Source: Ascaphus truei (lineage: Eukaryota > Chordata > Amphibia > Anura > Ascaphidae). Taken from it: a DNA stretch of 64,000 nt. Below the pieces are notes generated by a model, which was not told where the DNA came from, made no database searches, and saw only the letters and a program-made list of their open reading frames with translations. The translations under genes and the position numbers were made by a program. The stretch lies in contig CM071586.1 of assembly GCA_036426205.1 (NCBI GenBank), positions 8,924,219 through 8,988,218 on the forward strand, given 5' to 3'. Positions within the stretch are counted from its first letter, which is position 1. Each line of letters starts with the position of its first letter. Of this stretch, positions 1-9,839 are shown piece by piece.

Positions 1-104
1 GTGGATACCCCCCATTAGGATAGTTAAAAAAGGGGTAATAAATGAAAAAGGCACATTAATATACAGAAGGCGAGGTTAAGGGATAGTGAGCTGAGAATCA
101 TATA

Positions 105-300
105 TTACTTCAAAAATGGAGCCAGCTCTATCAGCTCATTAAGCCCTCCAGGTGATTTGCTACTGTACCTAGGGTATAAATCCAATATTGTTCCCTTCGA
201 AGAAGACAATTATCCCTATCCCCTCTCCTGGGGTCTCTAGGGATGACCTCTATGCCTCGAAAACTAAACATATCCATTAGGATTATCCTGTAAATCCCAA
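105..300 (-). pseudogene. Penelope-like element C-terminal scrap (PLE-0)
   Basis: Minus-strand translation resembles the extreme C-terminus of PLE proteins: a GIEVIPRDPRRGDRD stretch, then LLRREQYWIYTLGT, matching the LLxREAxWIYxL motif that ends the GIY-YIG-bearing PLE ORF (compare the related ends at 3190-3330 and 61380-61484). The expected GLNE ending is present but in another frame, so a frameshift lies near position 140. Upstream coding sequence is missing; at about 300 the sequence changes into a PLE terminal repeat. It is therefore a 5'-truncated, dead copy. The family assignment is by motif recognition only. Confidence 0.7.
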
Positions 301-960
301 GGGTTTGCACAAGAATAAAGGATGATCCAGGCACACGGTTTTAGCAAATTAGAAATTTAATTCAGCATAGAAACCAAACCGTCGCTACTTTCACCAGTGT
401 GTGTGTGCGTGTGCGTGCGTGTGTGTTGTTGAATGGCAGGGCAGGGAAGGGAGGGGGGGGGGTGAGGTGATAGTTACTGTTTAGATACTGAGAAAAAACC
501 TGCGATGTAATGTATCCCGTGTGTGATGGTTACTGTGTAACACTGAGATTAAGAATAAAGGAGGATCTAGGCACACGGATTTAGCAAATGAAAATTTTAA
601 TTCAGCTTAGAAACCAACATTTCGAGTGCAACGCACTCTTTGTCAAGGTGAGGGCTGACAGGTATAGGGAACAGCATATATTTATTCCCCATAACTTACC
701 CTCCAGGATGTGCTGCAGCCGAGTAACCGCGCGAAATTGGGTCCCACCGTGACGTGGCGGCCGCGACAGAGGTCCACACATGCGCATTACGCGGTGCACC
801 CCAGTGTGTACCCGGTGCAAGAGTGCGGCGCTGCGTCAAAGCGTCCGCACATACCGGCGGTCCCGACATCGCCCCCACCTCCATTACTTAGGCAACATGA
901 TGCCGAATACAGCATCACGCATGGCAACAGAGACGCATGTCACGGAAACTTATGGCAAGA
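300..960 (-). repeat. PLE terminal repeat (pLTR), left copy
   Basis: This block reappears in inverted orientation at about 8950-9540. Both contain a G/T-rich microsatellite, the AGGAGGATC...CACACGGATTT motif, and a hairpin GAGTGC-AAC-GCACTC (624-638) bordered on the reverse strand by GAAATGTTGG and CTTGACAAA. PLEs are known to carry LTR-like terminal repeats (pLTRs) with hammerhead ribozyme motifs, and this hairpin fits stem II of such a motif, although the CUGANGA core is not canonical. A shorter, diverged start of the same repeat lies at 300-370. The two copies flank PLE-1. Confidence 0.6.
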
Positions 961-2640
961 TATAATATACACCAAATAACTGGGTTGAACTGAACACGGC
1001 TTAGATATAATAAAGTATATTTATTCCTTAGATAGGTGAACACAGCAGATAGTACAAATAACAGACGACAAGAAGGTAACACTTAGGGGGGTTGGAATGA
1101 AGAAGTAATCAAGTAGCAATTCTCCAGCAATCAGGCATCAATCAGTTGGTATGAAGAAGACAAAGACTATAAGGCTGTCATCAGTTTATATATCTTTTCA
1201 GCCCTATTCTTACTATTGAGTGCAGGCCATTGGAGAACAATTACCTGCACCCAATCTCTAACGTGGGAACATTAATAACCCATGCCCCCCAGCTAGATGG
1301 CACATGTGTACTGGGACCCTGGTGGTCTCATTTCTGTAGCCCCACACCCAAGTCAGGGGTGCCGGCCAGTCTACCAGATGGGATATCTGGTCAGGATACT
1401 CTTTGTTTGTAGGTGTGAGTTATAGCACTTACAAACCACTCAAGCCCTGCACTTCTCCGCCATAATGTATACAGCTAGGGAAGCTGAGCCTTTGATCAGG
1501 GGGTCTGTTTTCAGACAAGAGGTCGCCCCTCTGATCATTTACATTCCACAGATGGCAGGAATCTTTGCGGGCTTTTATCCCCGCTTTGAAACCCAGTACA
1601 GTTTTTAATATAAAGACATATTAAAATAACCGGTTCTGTTGGGCCCAGCGGGTTGAAACGAGTTTTTCCTGCCGGAACTGACTCTCCATGGTGGCCAAGT
1701 TTCAGCCCGCTGCGACCTTCCAGACCGGAGATACGCAAACACAGTTTAAACCTTTTATTTCTTTATCACAGGATTCTCTGCTTTAAAATAAATCTGTTTT
1801 TCACTCTTTTCCCATTGACATCAACGGGCTCCGCCGCCATAGACTTTCAATGGGGCAACTCCGCCATTGGCGTCTATGGGACTTCTCCGCCATAGACTTT
1901 CAATGGGGAACCGCCGCCATTGACGTATATGGGAAAATCACTGATCTTTATAGTTGCCCACACTCCGTCTGGTTGGTCGGAGAGGGTTGGAAATGGTCAT
2001 GCATTCCTGCCGGCACTGTGGCTTCATGCGACCCAAATCCCAGCCCTCTGGTCCTCCCAGAACCGGAGATATGGGCTTCCACTTTTCATGTTTTCGGACT
2101 TAGCCGTTTTCTCGCGCTGCTCTTCTCTCCGCCATTGAAGTCAATGGCGCGACCCGTTTGGCTAGCACGACCCTTTCTGGGGGTCCTGGATTCTTGGACC
2201 CGGTGTTTGTCAAGTGTGGGGAGGCCTAGGGGCAAAAAGAATTTTATAACTGGATGCCCTAGAACCTAAGATTCCCATGCCACTTGTCGTTGACCTTGAC
2301 CTAATAGTGATACAAGCTCTTTTTCAGACATAGTATCCGCTTTGCAGTTTGGATGGCTGCCAACTCGTTCCTGGAAGACGGCGTTGAGCAATCCCCATTG
2401 AAGTCAATGGGCCCATTGACTTACAATGGGAAACCGCCGCTCCTCCTCTCGGACGCCACCTGCTGGTCTTCGAGGGAAACAGGTCCAAAACCGCTAGATC
2501 TGCCATTGAAATTAATGGAGCTGCAATGGCGACCTATGGGACTCTTCAAAATGGTGCCTGAAAAGGCGGGTACATGGAACAAAGGGATATAATCACTTCC
2601 TCACTATTAACCCTTGTCCTCCCTGATGGATCCCAGTGTG
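960..2640. other. Unclassified interspersed repeat-like stretch
   Basis: No convincing coding region. It contains an AATAAAGTATATTTATT polyadenylation-like segment near 1005-1030, which resembles the one near 4370 in the insertion within PLE-1. From 1831 there are two imperfect tandem units with CCGCCATAGACTTTCAATGG, followed by short palindromes CCATTGAAGTCAATGG at 2132-2147 and 2395-2410. It may be an LTR or a non-autonomous element, but I found no terminal repeats or target duplication. From 2640 to 3185 I see nothing identifiable except A/T-rich sequence and probable PLE 3' flank. Confidence 0.3.
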
Positions 2641-3189
2641 TGTGGTGCAGACACTGTCATGGTGATCATACATTGTAACAGGGGAGCACACATTTTCATG
2701 TTGCAGCAAGGTAAAAACCACATCTCTGGACCGCAGTCCAGTTAACCCCTTGCCTCCCTGGTGAGGTCAGGGGGTGGCCATATGGGGTGTAACCCCTTTA
2801 ATACCGGGCCAATCCCCCTCTCCCTCTACAACACAGCACACCAAACCCCAGTGAAAGGAAACGCAACTAAGAGACCAAAGTTATGCACACCATGTACCAC
2901 TATAAATACCCATAGGTATTACCATTAACCCATAAGAGCATAAATGCCAACATTAATAACATAAATGTATTCCTTTTTTTATTAAAAAGGAAAACAAGTG
3001 AACATAGTACAATAAATAGAACTCATAATACAAAACATACTAAACTACCAATCATAAGTGTCACTGAAATTAAACTAATCATTTCTACTAGTCGTCCCTA
3101 ATCCATATTGGAACTTCATAGCAATCAAATACCGACGATGACGGAGGTAGATATGCGCAAAATACACAACAGCAACAACTTGGTCAACG

Positions 3190-3645
3190 CTTGTCAAGGA
3201 AACATTTTAAGTTTAGCTGTTCGTTGAGTCCACCTCCATTTGACGTCCTCAAAAAATATATCCAATATGCTTCCCGTCTTAATAGGGCTGTCTCTACATC
3301 TAGGGCCCCCTGTAATGGTGGTACAATTTATATTCCCATTACCCTCAACGCTGATATGGGATGTTTGTGTTGAACACAAGGTTGTACAAGTACTGTGGGT
3401 TCTGTACCCTTCTTAACGCTTTTATGCTCTATAAAGCGTTGTTTAAGCATTCTTGTCGTTTTGCCGACATATAGTAATCCACATGGCCACTTAATAAAAT
3501 ATACTACATGTGTTGATCTATATGTGATCCTTTGTTTTATTTTTACATCCCCACCAGTACAAGAATGGCAAAAAAACATCCCCAATACAGAGACTAGTGC
3601 ATATCGAGCAACTACAGCATCTAAAATGGACAGGCTTGCCATGAC
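3190..3645 (-). pseudogene. PLE-1 GIY-YIG endonuclease domain
   Basis: The reverse-strand translation contains HVVYFIKWPCGLLYVGKT followed by RMLKQRFIEHKS, the GIY-YIG core (VYF and LYVG in place of the literal letters) plus the conserved Arg helix. This domain nicks target DNA for PLE insertion. A stop occurs after ALRVMGI (about 3328), but readable sequence continues to LLRREAYWIY and GLNEQLNL near 3200, the usual C-terminus. The domain is thus nearly complete but interrupted by at least one stop. Confidence 0.85.
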
Positions 3646-4315
3646 ACAAAAAGTGTGTATTTTGGTAAAAAATGTTGTTATCAGATTTAATTAGTTTATC
3701 TGAAAGATTTCTCCTCCTCCTATAAGCTAGCATGTGGGGTTCCTGACAAATACCACCCAAAATTTGGTTATGCTGTAAAATATGGCAGTGTTTATTAAGA
3801 GCTGACCTTAAAATATTGCTCGCTCTACTGTATGTGGCAGGGAATATAATTCTTTCAGAAGAAGCTTTCTTTTGTACAATGGGTGGAACCTCCTGTGTGA
3901 GGGCCTCATCAAGAGATGATTATGTATAGCACCTGGCGAAAAACCTTTCCTTTAAATGTGATATCGCAGGGCTTAACCGTTCTGGTCTGCCTATGATCCT
4001 AGAGATTCTAACTTCTTGTGAGTATGGGAGTGCCTTGACAAGATCCGGTGAGTGATAGCTATCAGCCTCAGTATGGCATTCCTATCAGTGGGCATCCTAT
4101 ACACATTTGTATGTAATACCCCATGTTCCTGACTCACTAAAACATCTAAAAATGAAATCTCTTTAGTACTCCAATTGTTGATAAAGTGTACCGGAGTATC
4201 AAATTGATTAAGGTAATCAAAGAACACTACCAACTGCTCTTCTGTGCCCTTCCATAGAATGAAAATGTTATCTATGTACCGATAATAACAAAGTATATGT
4301 GCATAATTGTCATGA

Positions 4316-5896
4316 TGGACTGACCTTATCAACAATTTTATATTTTGGTGATCTCGATTGAGCACACAAGTTGAGCAAAATAAACTGACGTTTATTTCCT
4401 TACTAGACAGACACGCGACAACCTTAGAATATACTTGACAAAACACTTACTGAGGGAGGGAACGGGATAAAATGTCCAGAGACGAAACAAAGAACCAGAA
4501 TAATGTCTTTTAAAGTGCAGTCCTTTTGCAAGGGGCGCAAATTGCCAGCCCAATATGTCCTTGAATAGTGCAAAGTTTGTTAGGATCCGTTGGGGTTCGT
4601 TAGATAACCCCCAGCACTAACAAAATCCTGAAGCAGAGTTCTGTCCTCGGTTCCGATTAAATTAACTCGTTGCGTTCCAGGGTCGTTGCTGCTGCTCTTA
4701 TCCACTCTTAGAAGCGAGGTGGAAATTCAATCACATGGTAAAAGAAAAGACAACGGGGATAGCTCGGGGTTGCATGTATATAGGGTCGGAGATCATATCT
4801 CCAACATACCCACCCTATCCCCTTTGTGGGAATTTCCCACTCACCAATCCCCAACTTGCCCACAGTTCGCAGAGTGGGCACTACAGGGATTTCCGGTTGG
4901 TACAGCACCTGTGCTAACCTAACACCTTGGCTGCTTACCATATGGGTACTCCCCTTTTCCCTGGCATCTCCCAGGCTAGGAGTTGGTCTCAAGGTGTGAA
5001 CTAGCCCAGATGACTAACAGGATCTCCTATTCAGCGAGCATCCCGGCTAATTCACACCTTCTGGCTCTGGGGGCTTTCATTTGTAACACACCCCTAGACT
5101 CATAGGCACTGCCTCACTAGGAGGTCTCTGAAGTCTGCATAAGAAAGTGCCCCCAGCTCATGGGTATTAAAACATTTGGTCACTGGATACATTACAAAGG
5201 CAAGTAGAAAAAAATGTATCGTGCCTGTACTTTTAAAACTGCAGCCAGAAAGGCACTTTATTAAAAATATATATTTTACTTATCCTAAAGTTATACTTTT
5301 AATATGTGTGTGCTTGGGGTGTTACTCTGGGGCTGCACACCAAATTTCAGGGTGCTAGCCCATTCCGTTCCCGAGTTAGGGCATCTCCTGAGCCGGCAAT
5401 GCTGGGCTATGGGCTTCTCACGTCAATTGACTTGCGGTTAACCGAGTTCCTACGTCGGTTAACCAAGTTCCCACGTCAATTGCCTGCCGCCTTTCAAGTT
5501 ACGCTACTAACCGGGACTGGATACATTATAACTAGTACCCACTTGAGACTGAAACCGCAACCCTTTGATTCAATTGACCTCGCGGTTGCGAGTTCAAGCC
5601 TCAGTAATGGATACCTATGTTACTCAACGGAACAAAGAGACTGCGCCACGCTTCTCCAATTATCTTGCGGCTTGGCTCGCGAAGCGGCATCTTGTGTCCA
5701 AAATCCAGTAATGCAGGTATACAATGCAATACATTACCGCAGACCTATACAATCCTGCAAAACGGGGACAATAAGGTACAGAGGGGAAAATAGTACGTGT
5801 GATGCATATAAAATTAACCCCTGCATCCCCAATACGAAGTAGGGTTAACCAGCCAAGCACACTACCTTTATTAATGCGCCGATTAACCCCATTTTC
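4316..5896. mobile_element. Unclassified insertion inside PLE-1 reverse transcriptase
   Basis: PLE-1 RT sequence stops near 5896 (after the residues FESKYIYASEHY) and resumes near 4316 (before AHILCYYRYIDN), so about 1.58 kb of foreign DNA separates motifs B and C. The insert has an ATAAACTGACGTTTATT segment near 4380 and no recognisable ORF. Boundaries are approximate, because flanking bases CATAATTG and CAATAATG are only suggestive of a target duplication. An LTR or non-autonomous element is possible; the class is unknown. Confidence 0.45.
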
Positions 5897-6648
5897 GTTA
5901 CAATAATGCTCAGATGCATAAATATACTTGCTCTCAAAATCTGCCATAAAAAGGTTTGTGTAGGCCGATGCCACATTGCTGCCCATGGCAGTTCCCTTGG
6001 TTTATAAGTACTGTAATAACGTTGTTCAAACGTAAAATATTTTTTGTATAAGATGAAATGTAACAATAACATTATACACTCCGTAGAGATAGTCTAAACA
6101 ATGTGAAGTCAGTGCTGCCTTAACCACCTCAAGCCCTGCATCATGTGGTATTATTGTATACAGGCTGCTTACATCAATAGTGACCATGATAAGATTTGTA
6201 TTGGTCTTAGGGATGGCTCTTAATTTCATCAGAAAATCTGAGGTGTCCTTAAGATAGGAAGGCAAAGTCACCACTACTGGTTGTAAGATTTTATCAACAT
6301 AAATAGCTAGTCACCGATTCAAAGAGTATATGGCAGCAATAATTGGTCTACCCGGGGGTTTAATCATACGCTTGTGAATTTTTGGTAACGTATAGTACAC
6401 AGGGCATGTTCCATATAGAGGAATTCTACTTCTTTCTCCGTCAACCACCGGTTACCAAGACCCATATCTAGAATCCCCTTGATTTCACGTGCATAATCAT
6501 GTGTGGGATCCCTAGTAAGTACCAAGTGACTATCGCTGTCAGAAAGTTGGCGAATAGCTTCCTCTCTGTAGTCAACATAATCCTGGACTACAAGTGCTCC
6601 CCCCTTGTCTACCCATTTCACAATAATGTTTTTATTTTCAGTTAGTGC

Positions 6649-6962
6649 CAGGGGGGGGGGGGGGGGGCAGGAGATTGCAACTGCCCGTGCCCTCCCAGCA
6701 CAGAGGCCCGCGGTCTTCCCCCAGGCATTTAAATAAAATGCCGGGGTATCGCGTGAGGCCCATGCAACTGTTTACTTAGCGGGATTCAGCCGTCTGTGTT
6801 GCGTCGCCATGGCAACGCAGCGTCAATAGACGCCGCGGCACCATGTGACCTGACGTCACACGCCCATGCAGCGTCATCTGACGCGGATGAAGGTAGGCAG
6901 TGGGGCGCGAGAGCCGGGGGCAGAGACAGGGGGCCGCAGTACAAAAAGTTTGCGCTCCCCTG
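6649..6962. mobile_element. hAT-like MITE inserted in PLE-1
   Basis: A 314-bp GC-rich segment interrupts PLE-1 coding sequence. It starts with CAGGGGG and ends with AAAAAGTTTGCGCTCCCCTG; the reverse complement of this end (CAGGGGAGCGCAAACTTTTT) is a hAT-type terminus. A matching left end occurs at 54702. PLE reading resumes on either side (KAAL, then ALTENKN). No clear 8-bp target duplication is visible, perhaps because a long G tract at the left end has eroded. There is no coding capacity. Confidence 0.55.
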
Positions 6963-8005
6963 CCTTAAAGGGCAGCTTTCTCATTAAGACTCATGTTGTA
7001 TGCCCCTTTCGTAAAGCGTCTAATATATTTTGTCATATCTGCTTTTACCACGCGAATATATGTACTTACAGATTGTTTTTTAATGGGTGCTATTAAGGTG
7101 GACTTCAACTTACACACCCTTTTTGTATTCTCTGTATCAGGTCCGTCTGCAGTTGGTATTGGTTGCGCCACCTCCGTCGCTCTCGAAGAGAAAAAAGATT
7201 TAATATTCATATTGTGCTCAAATTTAAAAAGATCCACTTCTACATTAAAACTATCGTGGTTGACATTAGGTACATAAGAAGGTCCCTTGGATAAGACCGA
7301 CATTTCCAAGTCAGATAGTTCATGATGGGATAAATTGATCACTAGGGAGTTCATATTCCAGTTCTGGTTTGTGAGCGTAGTGTTGGATGATCCCTTGTCT
7401 GGCTTTTTTACTGTTGTTTTTTAATAAAGTTAATACTGTACGTTGTCTGAACTCTGTTTTCAAGCATCTTTGTGACTTTCTACTAGCACACGGAGGAAAA
7501 ACTTTGCTTTACCTTGGGGATTGAAAGAAAAGATACCATTCCACGTGTGAGCTCACACGTGGCCGTGTGAGTATTGTAATTTTATATCCCTTTATTCACC
7601 AACCCTCATCTCCTTTATTTTAACAGGAGTGCCCCTTATTTTTACATCAGTCCTATGCGGAGAGGATAGAGATACCACCCTCAAGATCGCACTCACATCT
7701 GCCTGTGTGAGTGTTTGCAGCATTCTTTCTGCTTTTGAGATATCCCCTTTACTATTTTTAAACAACCATTGATCCTTATATCTGTATTGTCCCTAAACAT
7801 TTTGTGTCGTCAATTTATTTGGAGGGGAACTTCGCATTTGACGTTTGTCGGACATCCGAAGAAATTATCAAGATCCGAAGAAAAGAAACTTCATTATCCC
7901 TACGTTTTTTGGCCCGGGAGCTTATACTCCCGAGCAGAATAATTTGTTACTATTTTGTATACCTCAACCTGTGCTTCCCCTTTTTCTCTTCTGTTTTTGG
8001 CTTCT

Positions 8006-8725
8006 TCACCCGCCTGAATATTTTGGACCTGCTGTAGCTGGGCGTTGTCCTAAAAAAGGAGCCGGGCTGGGTTCCCTCACTCGTTCTGCTGAGGAGTGGC
8101 CATCAGAGTCACTTGTAACTAGGTCCTTCGGAGGTGGTTGTTTGCATCCTTTAGGCTTTTGTCTCATCTTGCCCCCTGGTTTCTGCCAAAGATAAATACG
8201 CCTGTCCTTGTAGTCACCAACCACTTTCTTGAACTTTTGTTTCTTGAAATGTAGCAGGTCACTCTTAAATTTCTCCAACCGTGTCTTTAATTCTTCCAAT
8301 GAGTTGATTGTATCTGAGTTCAAATGTTTTAATAGAATCTCGACCATAAGAATATCCAGTCTTGTCTCTTTAAGCAATCCTCCAACTTCGACAACAAGGA
8401 TAATTAGGTCAAACGATGCTCTATTTAAAACCTGGCACCATTTGTCACAAAATGCAGGGTTGTCAGAACCTATGGTCGGTCTGTTGTTGATTTTAAATCC
8501 TCGAGGTATCAGCCTCTGACGATAGTATTCAGACATTGTGTTTCCATGTGAGTGCAACTCAATCTCACGCTTCTTAAGGCGTTCCAACTCACGTAAATGA
8601 TCTATCGGTCTGTTTGGTCCAAATGCTTCCTCCGTGGTTGATTTGAACTTAATCTCTTGTTCCATAAATGAGCTAAGTATCTGCCTTCTGCATAACACCA
8701 ACGACAGGTTACTCAAATTTTCCAT
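8006..8725 (-). CDS. PLE-1 N-terminal open segment
   Basis: A 239-residue open stretch beginning MENLSNLSLVLCRRQ. It is highly charged and probably helical. It contains SEYYRQRLIPRGFKIN, a segment I recognise from the N-terminal part of vertebrate PLE ORFs, followed by a Lys/Glu-rich coiled-coil-like stretch (LEELKTRLEKFKSDLLHF) and a basic tail. It lies directly upstream of the PLE linker and RT, so it is the 5' part of PLE-1 rather than a host gene. No catalytic motif occurs here; PLE N-termini are thought to have nucleic-acid-binding or assembly roles, which is inference. The start is the first Met of the open stretch and may not be the original one. Confidence 0.65.
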   Translation of the reverse strand: MENLSNLSLVLCRRQILSSFMEQEIKFKSTTEEAFGPNRPIDHLRELERLKKREIELHSHGNTMSEYYRQRLIPRGFKINNRPTIGSDNPAFCDKWCQVLNRASFDLIILVVEVGGLLKETRLDILMVEILLKHLNSDTINSLEELKTRLEKFKSDLLHFKKQKFKKVVGDYKDRRIYLWQKPGGKMRQKPKGCKQPPPKDLVTSDSDGHSSAERVREPSPAPFLGQRPATAGPKYSGG

Positions 8726-8939
8726 AACACCTGAACGTTTGCCTTATACCGTAAATGAGAATAGTATCTCCAGATCCACTTCTGTCAAAAAAAACAAACA
8801 ACAGGGGTCTAAATCAAGGCAAAGAGTGGCTCCTCACTCAATTCCCACCACTGGGGATACTGCCAATATTAGGAATGAAGTGAGATAAATCCAAATAAGA
8901 GAAAATATCACAGTGCACAAACACTGTGAAAAATAAAGC

Positions 8940-9540
8940 ATATACTGCTGCTGGTGCTCAAAAAGTATAGGACAGTTCAGAGTTAATCCAAAGAGGTTTT
9001 TCTGGCACACATCTCACGTCCACACAATAAATCAAATGCCGGTGCCCACGGTATCTGGGATTATCCTGATCTGATGCAGCGCCGCATGCATGCGCCGAGT
9101 ACACAGTGGCGTGAACCGCGTGATGTGCATGCATGGACCTCCGTCGCGTCACGGTGGGACCAGATTTTGCGCCGTTACTCAGCAGAAGCACATCCTGGAG
9201 GGTAAATTATTGGGTATAAATATATGCTGTTCCTTATACCCGTCAGTCCTCACCTTGGCAAAGAGTGCGTTGCACTCGAAATGTTGGTTTCTAAGCTGAA
9301 TTAAAATTTTCATTTGCTAAATCCGTGTGCCTGGATCCTCCTTTATTCTTAATCTCAGTGTTACACAGTAACCATCACACACGGGATACATTACATCGCA
9401 GGTTTTTTCTCAGTGTCAAAACAGTAACTATCACCTCACCCCCCCTCCCTTCCCTGCCCTGCCATTCAACAACACACACGCACACGCACACACACACACA
9501 CACACGCACACACACACTGGTGAAAGTAGCGACGCGCATG
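8940..9540 (+). repeat. PLE terminal repeat (pLTR), right copy, inverted
   Basis: Reverse-complement counterpart of 360-900, with shared blocks including the hairpin GAGTGC-GTT-GCACTC (9263-9277) followed by GAAATGTTGG, the AAATCCGTGTGCCTGGATCC block and a (CA)n tract at about 9470-9518. It lies just beyond the 5' end of PLE-1. Inverted or tandem terminal repeats are characteristic of PLEs. The hammerhead-like core is degenerate (CTTGGCAAA where CUGANGA would be expected). Confidence 0.6.
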
Positions 9541-9575
9541 ACAAAAGTCGGTGGGGAGGTATGCTATTTATAAAT

Positions 9576-9786
9576 GATCTGACCGTTACGCTATTTTTTC
9601 TAATTTCCACAACAAGTACGCACCAATTTGCACCATTTCATATTCTATTTCATAAAACAAATTCTGGAGAGGGGTCTGGGGAAGGAGCGTCCTCCCCAGA
9701 ATGTTTTTACTAAATAGAATATGAAATGGTGCAAATTGGTGCGTATTTGTAGTGGAAATTAGAAAAAATGGCTTAACGGTTAGATC
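9576..9786. mobile_element. Foldback MITE with 10-bp target duplication
   Basis: A 211-bp near-perfect hairpin: arms of about 93 bp begin GATCTGACCGTTA and end TAACGGTTAGATC, with a short GC-rich centre. The flanks ATTTATAAAT (9566-9575) and ATTTATTAAT (9787-9796) match at 9 of 10 positions. Long terminal inverted repeats with a 9-10 bp duplication suggest a Mutator-like foldback element; the superfamily is inferred from duplication length only. Confidence 0.65.
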
Positions 9787-9839
9787 ATTTATTAATAACA
9801 GACCCGCAGTCACACAGGCCCATGGCAAGCAATACTGAT

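Larger units (their letters stand above)
3185..8725 (-). pseudogene. PLE-1: near full-length Penelope-like retroelement, broken
   Basis: Minus-strand PLE with domains in the expected order: N-terminal region (8725-8006), linker (7354-6965, then 6621-6364), reverse transcriptase (motif A VTIDVSSLYT in 6274-6026; motif B MGSNVASAYTNLF in 5986-5900; motif C as YRYIDN near 4270, then FLDV and PTDRN to 4060), and a C-terminal GIY-YIG nuclease (3642-3190). The RT catalytic YIDD reads YIDN, so the second metal-binding aspartate is lost. The frame is broken by many stops and shifts, and by two insertions (6649-6962 and about 4316-5896). The element is inactive. Inverted terminal repeats lie at 300-960 and 8950-9540. 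Confidence 0.85.

Noticed and set aside
9470..9518. Possible CRISPR-like short repeat array
   Set aside because: It is a (CA)n microsatellite with no spacers; a vertebrate genome would not carry CRISPR arrays.
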